From: Ensifer sp. PDNC004
GTDB lineage: Bacteria > Pseudomonadota > Alphaproteobacteria > Rhizobiales > Rhizobiaceae
NCBI RefSeq assembly: GCF_016919405.1
Contig: NZ_CP070353.1
Location: forward strand, 4,088,504-4,152,503
DNA length: 64,000 bases
Reading direction: 5' to 3'
Shown: piece after piece, positions 21,739-31,808 of the stretch
Numbering within the stretch: position 1 is the first letter of the stretch
How the letters are laid out: each line of letters opens with the position of its first letter
Notes under the pieces: generated by a model
Databases searched by the model: none
The model's input: the letters and a program-made list of their open reading frames with translations, nothing else
What the model was told of the DNA's origin: nothing
Program-made: the position numbers and the translations under genes

Positions 21739-22926
21739 ATGACTTCAGCCTTCCTGTCCCATCTCCGATCAGAACTCGATGGCCTGAGGACGGCCGGGTT
21801 GTACAAGTCGGAGCGTGTGATCACCTCGAAGCAGGCGGGTGAGATTGCGGTCGCCTCGGGCGAGCGGGTGCTCAACTTCTGCGCCAACAACTATCTCGGC
21901 CTTGCCGATAACGAGGAGCTTGCCGAGGCCGGCAAACAGGCGCTCGACCGCTACGGCTACGGCATGGCCTCTGTGCGCTTCATCTGCGGTACACAGGAGG
22001 AGCATAAAGCACTCGAGGCCCGCATCTCGTCGTTCCTCGGCATGGAAGACACGATCCTCTATTCGTCGTGTTTCGACGCCAATGGCGGCCTGTTCGAAAC
22101 GCTCTTGGGCGAAGAGGACGCGATCATCTCCGACGCGCTCAACCACGCCTCGATCATCGACGGCGTGCGGCTGTCGAAGGCCAAGCGCTTCCGTTATGCC
22201 AACAATGACATGGCAGCGCTTGAAGAGGAGCTGAAGAAGGCCGAGGGCAGCCGCTTCAAGCTGATCGCCACCGACGGTGTGTTCTCGATGGATGGCATCA
22301 TCGCCAATCTCAAAGGGGTCTGCGATCTCGCCGACAAGTACGGCGCCATGGTCATGGTCGACGACAGCCATGCGGTCGGCTTCGTCGGCAGACATGGTCG
22401 CGGCTCGGCCGAACATTGTGGCGTCGAGGGCCGGATCGACATCATCACCGGCACGCTCGGCAAGGCGCTTGGCGGTGCCTCCGGTGGTTACACCTCGGCC
22501 AAGACCGAAGTGGTCGACTGGCTGCGCCAGCGCTCGCGTCCCTATCTGTTCTCCAACACGCTGGCGCCGGTGATTGCCGCGGCCTCGCTCAAAGTGTTCG
22601 ATCTGATCGAGAACGGCGATGCGCTTCGCGAAAGGCTTTACGCCAATGCGAACCTCTTCCGCTCGGAGATGTCGAAGCTCGGCTTCACGCTGGCCGGCGA
22701 AGGCCACCCGATCATCCCGGTCATGCTCGGTGATGCAGCCCTTGCTCAGGAGATGGCGGCACGCATGCTGAAGAAGGGCGTCTATGTCATCGGCTTCTCC
22801 TTCCCGGTGGTGCCGAAGGGCCAGGCGCGCATCCGCACGCAGATGTCGGCAGCGCATAGTGAAGCGGACGTCCGCCGGGCGATCGCCGCCTTCGAAGAGG
22901 TCGGCCGCGACCTCGGTGTGATCTGA
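21739..22926 (+). CDS. kbl: Glycine C-acetyltransferase (2-amino-3-ketobutyrate CoA ligase)
   Basis: 395 aa PLP-dependent alpha-oxoamine synthase that converts 2-amino-3-oxobutanoate and CoA to glycine and acetyl-CoA, the second step of threonine breakdown. Motifs: [31 protein letters not shown], the [15 protein letters not shown] strand, and the PLP lysine in [14 protein letters not shown]. It is followed after 11 bases by tdh; the two enzymes act in sequence and form an operon. The 200-base gap upstream probably holds the promoter. Confidence 0.97.
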   Translation: MTSAFLSHLRSELDGLRTAGLYKSERVITSKQAGEIAVASGERVLNFCANNYLGLADNEELAEAGKQALDRYGYGMASVRFICGTQEEHKALEARISSFLGMEDTILYSSCFDANGGLFETLLGEEDAIISDALNHASIIDGVRLSKAKRFRYANNDMAALEEELKKAEGSRFKLIATDGVFSMDGIIANLKGVCDLADKYGAMVMVDDSHAVGFVGRHGRGSAEHCGVEGRIDIITGTLGKALGGASGGYTSAKTEVVDWLRQRSRPYLFSNTLAPVIAAASLKVFDLIENGDALRERLYANANLFRSEMSKLGFTLAGEGHPIIPVMLGDAALAQEMAARMLKKGVYVIGFSFPVVPKGQARIRTQMSAAHSEADVRRAIAAFEEVGRDLGVI

Positions 22927-22937
22927 GGGAGAGACCG

Positions 22938-23972
22938 ATGACGAACATGATGAAGGCGCTGGTGAAGTCGAAGCCGGAAGAGGGCCTCTGGATGGAGCGC
23001 GTGCCGGTGCCGGAGATCGGCCCGAACGACGTGCTGATCAAGGTGAAGAAATCGGCGATCTGCGGCACGGACGTGCACATCTGGAACTGGGACCAGTGGG
23101 CGCAGAAGACCATTCCGGTGCCGATGGTCGTCGGCCACGAGTTCATGGGCGAGATCGCCGAGGTCGGCTCGGCGGTCACCAAGTACCATGTCGGCGAGCG
23201 GGTCTCGGGCGAGGGCCACATCGTCTGCGGCAAGTGCCGCAACTGCCGGGCCGGGCGCGGGCATCTCTGCCGCAACACGCTCGGCGTTGGCGTCAACCGG
23301 CCGGGCTCGTTCGGCGAGTTCGTCTGCCTGCCGGAGTATAACGTCGTGCCGATCCCCGAGGACGTGCCGGATGAAGTCGCGGCGATCTTCGATCCGTTCG
23401 GCAATGCGGTGCACACCGCCCTTTCCTTCGATCTCGTCGGCGAGGACGTGCTTGTGACCGGCGCCGGCCCGATCGGCATCATGGGGGCGATGGTCGCCAA
23501 GCGCTCGGGCGCGCGCAAGGTGGTCATCACCGACATCAACCCGACGCGGCTGGCGCTCGCGAAAAGCGTCGGCATCGATCATGTCGTCGACGCGTCGAAG
23601 GAAAACCTTGCCGACGTGATGAAGGCGATCGGCATGACCGAGGGTTTTGACGTCGGGCTGGAAATGTCGGGTGCAGCACCCGCCTTCCGCGACATGATCG
23701 ACAAGATGAACAATGGCGGCAAGATCGCCATCCTCGGCATTGCACCGGCCGGCTTCGAGATCGACTGGAACAAGGTCATCTTCAAGATGCTCAACCTCAA
23801 GGGCATCTACGGCCGCGAGATGTTCGAGACCTGGTACAAGATGATCGCCTTCGTGCAGGGCGGCCTCGACCTTGCCCCGGTCATCACCCACCGCATCAAG
23901 ATCGACGAATTCCGCGACGGCTTCGAAGCGATGCGCTCCGGCAATTCCGGCAAGGTCGTCATGGACTGGTGA
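22938..23972 (+). CDS. tdh: L-threonine 3-dehydrogenase
   Basis: 344 aa zinc-dependent medium-chain dehydrogenase that oxidises threonine to 2-amino-3-oxobutanoate with NAD+. The catalytic zinc ligands lie in [13 protein letters not shown] and GHEFMGEI; the structural zinc loop is [15 protein letters not shown]; the Rossmann [13 protein letters not shown] motif is intact. ATG 22938 follows gagggagagacc. Translation is probably coupled to kbl. Confidence 0.97.
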   Translation: MTNMMKALVKSKPEEGLWMERVPVPEIGPNDVLIKVKKSAICGTDVHIWNWDQWAQKTIPVPMVVGHEFMGEIAEVGSAVTKYHVGERVSGEGHIVCGKCRNCRAGRGHLCRNTLGVGVNRPGSFGEFVCLPEYNVVPIPEDVPDEVAAIFDPFGNAVHTALSFDLVGEDVLVTGAGPIGIMGAMVAKRSGARKVVITDINPTRLALAKSVGIDHVVDASKENLADVMKAIGMTEGFDVGLEMSGAAPAFRDMIDKMNNGGKIAILGIAPAGFEIDWNKVIFKMLNLKGIYGREMFETWYKMIAFVQGGLDLAPVITHRIKIDEFRDGFEAMRSGNSGKVVMDW

Positions 23973-24008
23973 GGCCGCAAGGGCCGTTGCACCCGTGAGA
24001 GCGGCGGC

Positions 24009-24587
24009 TCAGTTGGCGAGGCCGAACTGGATCTCGATCTCGTGATAGCGGGCGCCCTGGCCCGCCCAGCGATGGTAGATCTCGCGGCTCTCGCCGGAGA
24101 AATTGTGCCTGGACATTTCGATCGTGGCGACCAGCGGCGCGTAGCCCTGCGTGAAAAGGCTTCGCATCGGACCCTGGTGCAGCGTGGACGCCACCATGAT
24201 CGGCTCCAGTTCGACCAGATCGAGTTCACCGCGATAATCCTTGCCACCTGAGACCGGGCGGCAGATCCGCCAGTCGAACAGGGTCTTGGCGTTTTTCGGC
24301 AGGTTCTGCGCGATGAAGATCCAGGGGCCCGCCGGCGTCAGACTGGCGCGCTCCATCTCCGCCTCGATGACAGGCGCCAGTGCGGCGCTCTCGCCTTTGA
24401 CATCGGCTATGGTGAGCCGCCGCGCGATCGATAGCACGCGCATGGCGTCGGTTTCCTTGATGAGCATTCGAGCCTCCGTTTCGGAGCGAAGTTCCTGCGC
24501 GATCAGGTCAAGCGCAAGCGAAAAGCCGGAATAATCTTGCGAGTTTGCATCGATAATCGGCTCCTTCGGGAATCGTTTTGCGTGCAT
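24009..24587 (-). CDS. GyrI-like effector-binding domain protein
   Basis: 192 aa protein, no signal or membrane segment. The C-terminal half has the layout of a GyrI-like/AraC effector-binding domain: FDWRICRPVSGG, then STLHQGPMRSLFTQGYAPL, REIYHRWAGQG and a final YHEIEIQFGL strand. Such domains bind small molecules. No DNA-binding domain is visible in the N-terminal 80 residues, which are helical. The assignment rests on pattern only; start codon uncertain. Confidence 0.6.
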   Translation of the reverse strand: MHAKRFPKEPIIDANSQDYSGFSLALDLIAQELRSETEARMLIKETDAMRVLSIARRLTIADVKGESAALAPVIEAEMERASLTPAGPWIFIAQNLPKNAKTLFDWRICRPVSGGKDYRGELDLVELEPIMVASTLHQGPMRSLFTQGYAPLVATIEMSRHNFSGESREIYHRWAGQGARYHEIEIQFGLAN

Positions 24588-24684
24588 GCGCCTGGCTGCT
24601 GCCTGCGCTTGCTTGAGGGCAGGGACGCTCTATCTTGGTGGCAGAGGTGGCGCAGTTGCGCCGGGAAGAAGAGGAGATGCCTGC

Positions 24685-25029
24685 ATGCGTTATGAGGGAA
24701 GCTGTCACTGCGGCAAGATCGCCTTCGAGGTGGAAGGGGAATTCAACGAAGCGATCGACTGCAATTGTTCGCTCTGCCGTCGCCGTGGCGGGCTGCTCGC
24801 CTTCGTTGCCCGCGACAAGCTGACGCTGACGACGCCGGAAGCGGACCTCTCGACCTACCTCTTCAACAAGCATGTGATCCAGCACCGATTCTGCGACACC
24901 TGCGGCATCGCGCCGTTCGGCGAGGGCGACGGGCCGCATGGGAAGATGGCGGCGGTCAACCTGCGCTGCCTGCCCGAATTTGATATCGAGGCGGTGAAGG
25001 TCGTCAAGTATGACGGCCGATCGGTTTAG
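24685..25029 (+). CDS. GFA family protein (glutathione-dependent formaldehyde-activating-like)
   Basis: 114 aa zinc-binding protein of the Gfa/CENP-V fold. The cysteine pattern GSCHCGKIAFEVEG, DCNCSLCRRRG and FCDTCGIAPFG is the family signature. Most members have no proven formaldehyde activity, so only the fold is safe to claim. ATG 24685 follows GAGGAGATGCCTGC. The last residues lie about 460 bases before rpoD. Confidence 0.88.
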   Translation: MRYEGSCHCGKIAFEVEGEFNEAIDCNCSLCRRRGGLLAFVARDKLTLTTPEADLSTYLFNKHVIQHRFCDTCGIAPFGEGDGPHGKMAAVNLRCLPEFDIEAVKVVKYDGRSV

Positions 25030-25491
25030 AATCGGGCCGGAAAATGCAGCTCTGGTTGCGCGTGCGGATATGGCACAACGAGACCTTGCCGATTAAATTG
25101 TTGCTACCCTTGTCTTTTGGCGGGCAGCGCCTACATCTTCAGCGGAAGCTGATAAACCCCAAAAAGCGATAGGAACGGTGATTTTTACCGAATCATCCGG
25201 TTTTTCAGCGGAAATGCTTGACGGGATCGAAAATTCTGGGAATCACCATTTCCGAATAAGAAATGGCGAGATGACACGGCGGTTAGGGAATCATGCCAGA
25301 GACGTTTCAGTGGCAGGACTGTCGGAGCTTGCCCGCTTTGCCACGAGTACACTCGTGGTTAAACAGGAATTAAACATCATCCCGTTACGTCAGGGGAAAT
25401 GATTCGGTGGCGGGTGCGCGGCGCACCCGGACCTTCGAGCGGCATTGGCACCGGGCTCACGCCGGTTGCGACAAGGAAAGCGACGAACTAA
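25030..25491. promoter_or_regulatory. rpoD upstream region with 18-base palindrome
   Basis: 462 bases without a credible gene before rpoD; it must hold the rpoD promoter(s) and leader. A palindrome, ccacgagt-ac-actcgtgg (25341-25358), lies 134 bases before the start codon and could be an operator or an RNA hairpin. I could not assign promoter boxes with confidence. Confidence 0.45.
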
Positions 25492-27549
25492 ATGGCAACC
25501 AAAGTCAAAGAAAACGAAGAAGCTGACGTAGAACGCGAAGGCGCTCCGGACGGCCCGCTTCTCGATCTTTCCGATGACGCTGTCAAGAAGATGATCAAGG
25601 CCGCCAAGAAGCGCGGCTACGTGACGATGGACGAGCTCAACTCGGTCCTTCCGTCCGAAGAAGTCACCTCCGAACAGATCGAAGACACGATGGCGATGCT
25701 GTCCGACATGGGCATCAACGTGATCGAGGACGAGGAAGCCGAAGAGGCAGCCAGCGGCGGTGACGACGAGGGCGGCGACGACGACGGCGACAGCGAAGGC
25801 GGCGAACTCGCGCCTTCCAGCGGCACGTCGCTTGCGACCAGCAAGAAGAAAGAGCCGACCGATCGTACTGACGACCCGGTGCGCATGTACCTGCGCGAAA
25901 TGGGCTCGGTCGAGCTTCTCTCCCGCGAAGGCGAAATCGCGATTGCCAAGCGCATCGAGGCTGGCCGCGAGACGATGATCGCCGGTCTCTGTGAGAGCCC
26001 GCTGACCTTCCAGGCGCTGATCATCTGGCGCGACGAACTGAACGAAGGCCAGACGCTGCTGCGCGAGATCATCGATCTCGAAACCACCTATTCCGGTCCC
26101 GAGGCCAAGGCTGCGCCGCAGTTCCAGAGCCCGGAAAAGATCGAGGCCGACCGCAAGGCTGCCGAGGAAAAGGAAAAGACCCGCAAGGTCCGTTCGCCTG
26201 CCAACGACGACGACATCACCAATGTCGGCGGCGATGTCATGCCGGCCGAAGAAGAAGAGGAAGACGACGACGAGTCGAACCTCTCGCTCGCGGCCATGGA
26301 AGCGGAACTGCGTCCGCAGGTCATGGAAACCCTCGACATCATTGCCGAGACCTACAAGAAGCTGCGCAAGCTGCAGGACCAGCAGGTGGAAGCCCGCCTT
26401 GCTGCCACCGGCACACTTTCGCCCGCCCAGGAGCGCCGCTACAAGGAGCTCAAGGACGAGCTGATCAAGGCGGTAAAGTCGCTGTCGCTCAACCAGAACC
26501 GCGTCGACAGCCTGGTCGAGCAGCTCTACGACATCTCCAAGCGCCTGATGCAGAACGAAGGCCGCCTGCTGCGCCTTGCTGAATCCTACGGCGTCAAGCG
26601 TGACTCGTTCCTGGAACAGTATTCGGGTGCCGAACTCGACCCGAACTGGATGAAGTCGATCAGCAACCTGGCCGGCAAGGGCTGGAAGGAATTCGCCAAG
26701 AGCGAAAACCAGACGATCCGCGACATCCGCCAGGAGATCCAGAACCTTGCGACCGAAACCGGCATCTCGATCGCCGAGTTCCGTCGGATCGTATCCATGG
26801 TGCAGAAGGGCGAGCGCGAAGCGCGCATCGCCAAGAAGGAAATGGTCGAAGCGAACCTGCGCCTCGTCATCTCCATTGCCAAGAAGTACACCAACCGCGG
26901 CCTGCAGTTCCTCGACCTCATCCAGGAAGGCAACATTGGCCTGATGAAGGCGGTCGACAAGTTCGAGTACCGCCGCGGTTACAAGTTCTCGACCTACGCC
27001 ACCTGGTGGATCCGTCAGGCGATCACCCGGTCGATCGCCGACCAGGCCCGCACGATCCGTATTCCGGTGCACATGATCGAGACGATCAACAAGATCGTTC
27101 GTACCTCGCGCCAGATGCTGCACGAGATCGGCCGCGAACCGACGCCGGAAGAACTGGCCGAAAAGCTCGCCATGCCGCTCGAAAAGGTCCGCAAGGTCCT
27201 GAAGATCGCCAAGGAGCCGATCTCGCTCGAAACGCCCGTCGGTGACGAAGAAGATTCGCACCTCGGCGATTTCATCGAAGACAAGAACGCGCTGCTGCCG
27301 ATCGACGCCGCCATCCAGGCGAACCTGCGCGAGACGACGACCCGCGTTCTCGCTTCGCTGACGCCGCGCGAAGAGCGCGTGCTGCGCATGCGCTTCGGCA
27401 TCGGCATGAACACCGACCACACGCTCGAAGAAGTCGGCCAGCAGTTCTCGGTTACCCGCGAACGTATCCGTCAGATCGAGGCGAAGGCGCTTCGCAAGCT
27501 CAAGCATCCGAGCCGCTCCAGGAAGCTCAGAAGCTTCCTCGACAGCTAA
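25492..27549 (+). CDS. rpoD: RNA polymerase primary sigma factor (sigma-70)
   Basis: 685 aa housekeeping sigma factor that directs RNA polymerase to vegetative promoters. Region 1.1 at the N-terminus, region 1.2 at [20 protein letters not shown], a long acidic non-conserved region, region 2 with the -10-binding helix [20 protein letters not shown], region 3 and region 4 with [20 protein letters not shown] for the -35 element. The length matches the SigA proteins of Sinorhizobium/Agrobacterium. An intrinsic terminator follows. Confidence 0.98.
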   Translation: MATKVKENEEADVEREGAPDGPLLDLSDDAVKKMIKAAKKRGYVTMDELNSVLPSEEVTSEQIEDTMAMLSDMGINVIEDEEAEEAASGGDDEGGDDDGDSEGGELAPSSGTSLATSKKKEPTDRTDDPVRMYLREMGSVELLSREGEIAIAKRIEAGRETMIAGLCESPLTFQALIIWRDELNEGQTLLREIIDLETTYSGPEAKAAPQFQSPEKIEADRKAAEEKEKTRKVRSPANDDDITNVGGDVMPAEEEEEDDDESNLSLAAMEAELRPQVMETLDIIAETYKKLRKLQDQQVEARLAATGTLSPAQERRYKELKDELIKAVKSLSLNQNRVDSLVEQLYDISKRLMQNEGRLLRLAESYGVKRDSFLEQYSGAELDPNWMKSISNLAGKGWKEFAKSENQTIRDIRQEIQNLATETGISIAEFRRIVSMVQKGEREARIAKKEMVEANLRLVISIAKKYTNRGLQFLDLIQEGNIGLMKAVDKFEYRRGYKFSTYATWWIRQAITRSIADQARTIRIPVHMIETINKIVRTSRQMLHEIGREPTPEELAEKLAMPLEKVRKVLKIAKEPISLETPVGDEEDSHLGDFIEDKNALLPIDAAIQANLRETTTRVLASLTPREERVLRMRFGIGMNTDHTLEEVGQQFSVTRERIRQIEAKALRKLKHPSRSRKLRSFLDS

Positions 27550-27572
27550 AGTCGGATACACGCAAAAGATCA

Positions 27573-27601
27573 AAGCCGGGCCAAGTGCCCGGCTTTTTCG
27601 T
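27573..27601 (+). terminator. Intrinsic terminator of rpoD
   Basis: Stem gccgggc (27575-27581) / gcccggc (27587-27593), followed by TTTTT. It starts 25 bases past the rpoD stop codon. Confidence 0.88.
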
Positions 27602-27742
27602 TTCCGCCTCACCCATGCGATTTATTGTGGGTGCTTTCGCCGGGGAGTATAGTCGCCCCTTCGCAGTAATCTGGGGCACCCCGTCTTGTACGCGGGAGCA
27701 ATCGCACCGCGGGCGTGAAGCGTGCCCCCGTGGAGGTGTTAG

Positions 27743-28036
27743 ATGACGACGTATGTCATGCTCCTCAACTGGACCGAGCAGGGCGTCAAGAATGTGCGTG
27801 ATTCCCCGAAAAGGCTCGACCTCGCACGGAATGTGCTCGGCGAGATGGGCGGTTCCTTCAAGCATTTCTTCCTGACCATGGGTGACTACGACATGGTGGC
27901 CATCGTCGAAGCGCCTGACGATGCGGTGGCCGCACGCTTCGCGCTCACGCTTGGCATGGCCGGCAATGTGCGCTCGACGACGCTGAAAGCCTTCCCTGAG
28001 GCTGCCTATCGCGAACTGATCGCCTCGCTTGGATGA
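27743..28036 (+). CDS. GYD domain-containing protein
   Basis: 97 aa alpha/beta-barrel-like small protein. TTYVMLLNWTEQGVKNVRDSP at the start and the MGDYDMVAIVEAPDD core are the GYD-domain signature, named after the Gly-Tyr-Asp triplet (here GDYD). Function of the family is unknown. A ribosome binding site gtggaggtgtt precedes ATG 27743. Confidence 0.88.
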   Translation: MTTYVMLLNWTEQGVKNVRDSPKRLDLARNVLGEMGGSFKHFFLTMGDYDMVAIVEAPDDAVAARFALTLGMAGNVRSTTLKAFPEAAYRELIASLG

Positions 28037-28091
28037 ACAGCCGGTGTTGCGGCCGTGAGGGAAATTGCGGCCACAACGCCAGATGCCTCGT

Positions 28092-28937
28092 TCACGGCGC
28101 ACCGTTTCCCGAGAGGATGCGGGCCGCGCCGCGCATGGCGTTGCGAAAGGCGTCGTCAAAGCTGACGCCGCTCACCTGCCAACGGTAACGCCTGCCGCCC
28201 GCGTCCATCTGCCATTGGGCGATCCAGCCACGGGCGGCGTCGGACCAGACGAGCGTGCCGATAAGCGGCACGTCCCCGTCGGCCTGTGCCGCGGGCGAGA
28301 AGAGTTGCGCGGGATCCGCTTGCGGCAGGGTATCGAGCGCGGATTTGCGGGCAGTGACGGTCGCCGCATCCGGCAGCACGGCCGAGAGCGCCAGTGGCTC
28401 TGCCGCTGCCTGAAGCGAATCCGCCATGTAGGGGCTCTCACTGCCGTCGCGCGCCAGCACGAAGCGGCGCTTCTGATCCTTGACCGCCAGCCACACGGCG
28501 ATCCTGGGGCGAGGGGAGAGCCATGGCTTGCGGCCGAGGTCTGCGAGCAGCGAATCGAGCGTTGCCGGCCGATATCGGCAGGTGAGGTCATGCGGGCGGT
28601 CGTGCGTGCCCTGTTCGTCATGGATCGGGATGCCTTCCAGGCGGTCGCGATAGGAGAAGGCCGAAACGAAGCTGTCGGCCCTGGCCTCCGCTGCCGCAAA
28701 TCCGGGCGCCTCCGTGATCGCCGGATCGCCGGACAGTTTGACGAGCACCTCACGCAGGCATTCGCGAAAGCCGACTTCGCGGTTGGCTTCGCCCGTGCCG
28801 GTGACGATCGCGTCACTGCGATAAAGCGCATCGATGTCTGCCGCGCCGGCGCCGCCGCCGGCGAGGCAGAGGAGCGCCACGGCGAGTGCCGCGGCCGTCG
28901 CTCTTTTCCGGTTCAGTTTGCCGGCGGCAGGACGCAA
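28092..28937 (-). CDS. DUF2066-like secreted protein
   Basis: 281 aa if started at TTG 28937, which has GGAGG ten bases upstream and yields a good signal peptide (KRATAAALAVALLCLAGG, cleavage near AGAA). Conserved features: a strand/helix with EANREVGFRECLREVLVKLSGDP, as in DUF2066 proteins, then a region resembling an ABC-type periplasmic beta-sheet. No ATG or GTG start gives an intact signal peptide. The start lies inside the 3' end of the LprI-like gene, so translation is probably coupled. Function unknown. Confidence 0.65.
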   Translation of the reverse strand: MRPAAGKLNRKRATAAALAVALLCLAGGGAGAADIDALYRSDAIVTGTGEANREVGFRECLREVLVKLSGDPAITEAPGFAAAEARADSFVSAFSYRDRLEGIPIHDEQGTHDRPHDLTCRYRPATLDSLLADLGRKPWLSPRPRIAVWLAVKDQKRRFVLARDGSESPYMADSLQAAAEPLALSAVLPDAATVTARKSALDTLPQADPAQLFSPAAQADGDVPLIGTLVWSDAARGWIAQWQMDAGGRRYRWQVSGVSFDDAFRNAMRGAARILSGNGAP

Positions 28938-29326
28938 CTGAGGTCGCCCTCCTCGCAGCTCAGATAGGTCTTGAAGTCGGCGACGCGCTTCTGTGTGCGA
29001 TCGTCGCGGCATTCAAGCGTGATCATCGGCTGGGCCGAGCCACCGGCGACGCCGGAGCTTGCAAAGTCGCATTCGGCGTCGCGATAGGCGACCCATGCCC
29101 TTTGCGCCGTGATGAGCAGCTTCGTCTTTTCCGCGTCGTCCTTCAGGCGCCCCTGGATTTGCCTGTAGAGCGCGTTCAGTTCGGCGTCGGAAGCCTTCAG
29201 CGCCTTGTCGGCGCAGGCATTCATCGTCGCCTGGTCGCTCGCATCGGCGCATTCGTCGGCGAGCGCGAGGCCAGTCGCGGCGAACAAGCCGGTGAAGGCA
29301 AGCACCATCAAGGCGGATATTTTCAT
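28913..29326 (-). CDS. LprI-like (DUF1311) lysozyme-inhibitor family protein
   Basis: 137 aa secreted protein with signal peptide MKISALMVLAFTGLFAATG cleaved after ALA. The mature part has the LprI/DUF1311 pattern: four or more cysteines, QATMNACADKALKASDAELNALYRQI and LLITAQRAWVAYRDAECDF. Family members have been linked to lysozyme inhibition in mycobacteria; in rhizobia the role is unproven. ATG 29326 follows AAAGGAGCGTATCG. Confidence 0.85.
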   Translation of the reverse strand: MKISALMVLAFTGLFAATGLALADECADASDQATMNACADKALKASDAELNALYRQIQGRLKDDAEKTKLLITAQRAWVAYRDAECDFASSGVAGGSAQPMITLECRDDRTQKRVADFKTYLSCEEGDLSCVLPPAN

Positions 29327-29580
29327 CGATACGCTCCTTTGCGCCCAATGGCTGGCGCGGCATGTCTCCCGTGGATCGTAAAACCTCCGGTGGCGAAAGT
29401 TCAATGGCCGGGCCTTCGATCGTTATCCTTCGAATCAAAAGAGATCCTTAACGTTTACGTTTTATCAATTTCTGGAGCGCCGCTGCCCCGACGGGCGGCA
29501 CGCGGTGTTCGAGCATATTTTCCCGAGGCCATGTCTTGCCGCGTGCAAGCGGTTGCCCCGGGGAAGCAAGAGGTTCAGCG

Positions 29581-30150
29581 ATGCGTTGCGTATTTGTCGT
29601 CGTCCTCCTGTTGCTGGCCGGCTGCGGAACGGTGCCGAGAGACACCCGGAATGCCTGCGCGGTTTTCGAGCAGCGAGATGGCCTTTTCAACAATTGGCGC
29701 CGGGAAGCCTATAGCGCCCAGCGTGAGTACGGCGTGCCCGTACCGATCCTGATGGCGACGATCTACACCGAATCCGGCTTCCGCCATAATGCCCGGCCGC
29801 CACGCACCAAGCTTTTCGGCTTCATTCCCTGGACGCGCGCCTCGACCGCCTATGGTTATTCCCAGGCGCTCGACGGCACCTGGGCGCGCTATCAGAGCGA
29901 GACAGGCCGCTGGGCGGCGCGGCGTTCGAACTTCGGCGACGCGATCCGCTTTATCGCCTGGTACCACCGCGAAAGCGCCCAGCGGAACGGCATCGCCCTC
30001 AACGACGCCTACAGGCTCTACATCGCCTATTACCATGGCCACGGCGGCTATTCCCGAGGCAACTGGAGCGATACGGCCAAGAACGGCGCCAAGCGGGCGG
30101 CCGGCATGGCCCAGGTCTACAGCAAGCAGCTCAGAGGCTGCGGCAGCTGA
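29581..30150 (+). CDS. Transglycosylase SLT domain lipoprotein
   Basis: 189 aa. The N-terminus MRCVFVVVLLLLAGCG is a lipoprotein signal with the lipobox LAGC, so it should be anchored in the envelope. A lysozyme-like fold follows, with catalytic Glu in IYTESGFRHNARPP, then TRASTAYGYSQALDGTW and RFIAWYHRESA, which fit lytic transglycosylases that cut peptidoglycan. ATG 29581 is chosen because it gives an exact lipoprotein signal; the longer frame would bury it. Confidence 0.85.
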   Translation: MRCVFVVVLLLLAGCGTVPRDTRNACAVFEQRDGLFNNWRREAYSAQREYGVPVPILMATIYTESGFRHNARPPRTKLFGFIPWTRASTAYGYSQALDGTWARYQSETGRWAARRSNFGDAIRFIAWYHRESAQRNGIALNDAYRLYIAYYHGHGGYSRGNWSDTAKNGAKRAAGMAQVYSKQLRGCGS

Positions 30151-30194
30151 CGCCGTAGCCCGGTTGAGCCGTCGCCAGGGGACCGTTCTTCCGC

Positions 30195-30647
30195 TTAACC
30201 AGCGGCTGCGCGATCAAGTTCCGCGACATCGATCTTCACCATGCCCATCATCGCCTGCTGGGCGCGGGCCGCACGCGCCGGATCGGGATCGCCGAGATGG
30301 CGCATCAGCGCGTCCGGAATGATCTGCCAGGCGAGACCGAACCGGTCCTTCAGCCAGCCGCAGCGCTGCGGCGTGCCGCCATCAGACAGCCTGTCCCAGT
30401 AGTAATCCACCTCCGCCTGGTCGCTGCAGCGCAGGAAGAACGACACGGCCTCGCTGAACTTGAAATGCGGCCCGCCGTTAAGCCCCATGAAGTGCTGTCC
30501 CTCGAGCTCGAAGGAAGCGGTGAAGGCCCTGCCGTCGGGACCGCGCTTGATGTCGGTGATGTGGGTGTTGCGGAAAATGGCGGTATAGAAAGCGATGGCG
30601 TCCTCCAGTTGATCGTCGAACCAGAGAAACGGCGTGATCTTCTGCAT
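30195..30647 (-). CDS. VOC family protein (PhnB-like)
   Basis: 150 aa vicinal-oxygen-chelate fold protein: MQKITPFLWFDDQLEDAIAFY, GRAFTASFELEGQHFMGLNGG and YWDRLSDGGTPQRCGWLKDRFGLAW, matching the PhnB/3-demethylubiquinone-like subgroup. Such proteins bind metals or small molecules, but the function here is unknown. GGGAGACACCC precedes the ATG on the minus strand. Confidence 0.88.
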   Translation of the reverse strand: MQKITPFLWFDDQLEDAIAFYTAIFRNTHITDIKRGPDGRAFTASFELEGQHFMGLNGGPHFKFSEAVSFFLRCSDQAEVDYYWDRLSDGGTPQRCGWLKDRFGLAWQIIPDALMRHLGDPDPARAARAQQAMMGMVKIDVAELDRAAAG

Positions 30648-30801
30648 GGGTGTCTCCCGATTTGGATGCTACGCGCCAAGGACGAACGGCGGAGCGCCAT
30701 TCCGACAAATCCCGCGCTACGGCCCGAAAGAAAATTCCGTGTCGATGTCGGAACTCTTGGCCGCCCTGCGTCCTATGTTCGTAGAACGAACAGAGGAGAC
30801 T

Positions 30802-31161
30802 ATGTCGATGACCTATGTGGATGGCTTTATCGTTGCCGTGCCGAAGGCGAATATCGAGGCTTACAAGGCGATGGCGAAGGCGGCGGGCGTGGTGTGGATG
30901 GAGCACGGTGCGCTCTCCTACAACGAATGCCTGGCGGACGACGCGCCCTATGGCGAAGTGACGTCCTTTCCCCGTTCGGTCCAGGCCAAGGACGATGAAA
31001 CGGTGGTTTTCTCCTGGATCACCTACAAGTCTCGCGCCGAGCGCGACGCGATCGTTGCCAAGGTCATGGCCGATCCGCGGCTGCAGGGCGATGCCTGGAA
31101 GCAGGTGTTCGACGGCAAGCGCATGATCTATGGCGGCTTCGAGACCTTCCTGCAGATGTAG
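30802..31161 (+). CDS. DUF1428 domain-containing protein
   Basis: 119 aa ferredoxin-like dimeric alpha-beta barrel family. Conserved: YVDGFIVAVPKANIEAYKAMA, GALSYNECLADD, VFSWITYKSRAERDA and the final MIYGGFETFL. Function unknown. ATG 30802 follows cagaggagact; the frame upstream has no ribosome binding site. Confidence 0.9.
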   Translation: MSMTYVDGFIVAVPKANIEAYKAMAKAAGVVWMEHGALSYNECLADDAPYGEVTSFPRSVQAKDDETVVFSWITYKSRAERDAIVAKVMADPRLQGDAWKQVFDGKRMIYGGFETFLQM

Positions 31162-31287
31162 GCACGCCACCGCGGCGGTTTGCGGCAGATCGTCTTGGAC
31201 TGGGAACGGTCCGGGGATAGAAGCATTGGGCATATCAACCGGTCGCTCCGCCACCCCGGCGGATGCGGCCGCCTGCCGGAGGCCTTC

Positions 31288-31710
31288 ATGCCGCAAACGC
31301 GCATCAGCATCGCCACTCATGGCCAGGGGCTCTATGAATTTACCGGCGAGGCGGCCGCATTCGTGCGCGCCAACGCGGGAGGTGAGGGGTTGCTCACCGT
31401 CTTCGTGCGGCACACCTCCTGTTCGCTTCTCATCCAGGAAAATGCCGACCCGGACGTAAAGCGCGATCTCGACGGCTTTTTCCGCCGCCTCGTGCCGCCG
31501 TCCTCCGATCCCTCCATGCGCTGGATCGTGCACACCCAGGAGGGGCCTGACGATATGCCGGCGCATATCAAGGCGGCGCTGACGCCGGTATCGCTCGGCA
31601 TCCCCGTCGCTGGCGGCCGCATGCTCACCGGCACCTGGCAGGGGCTCTATCTCTTTGAGCACCGCGACCGCCCGCATCGGCGCGAGATCGTCCTGCATCT
31701 TTCCGCCTGA
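31288..31710 (+). CDS. YjbQ family protein (UPF0047)
   Basis: 140 aa trimeric beta-barrel-like protein. The conserved signature VRHTSCSLLIQENADPDV plus HIKAALTPVSLGIPVAGGRMLTGTWQGLYLFEHRD defines the family. In E. coli YjbQ has thiamine-phosphate-synthase-like side activity, hence the usual name secondary thiamine-phosphate synthase; the physiological role is unproven. ATG 31288 follows ccggagg. Confidence 0.9.
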   Translation: MPQTRISIATHGQGLYEFTGEAAAFVRANAGGEGLLTVFVRHTSCSLLIQENADPDVKRDLDGFFRRLVPPSSDPSMRWIVHTQEGPDDMPAHIKAALTPVSLGIPVAGGRMLTGTWQGLYLFEHRDRPHRREIVLHLSA

Positions 31711-31808
31711 TCGACCGGCGCGCGATTGAATGGCGGCGGAGCGGTTCTAGATAAAGGGGCACGAGTAGAGCCTTGAGAGCCGGCCTTTCATGCCGGGGAG
31801 GAGCAGGG

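Noticed and set aside
25178..25402. 74 aa frame upstream of rpoD
   Set aside because: No ribosome binding site, no recognisable composition, and it spans the palindrome in the presumed promoter region.
25390..27612. 740 aa open frame on the minus strand opposite rpoD
   Set aside because: It is the antisense shadow of rpoD: GC-rich codon bias keeps this frame open, there is no ribosome binding site, and the composition is Leu/Arg/Asp-rich without domain character.
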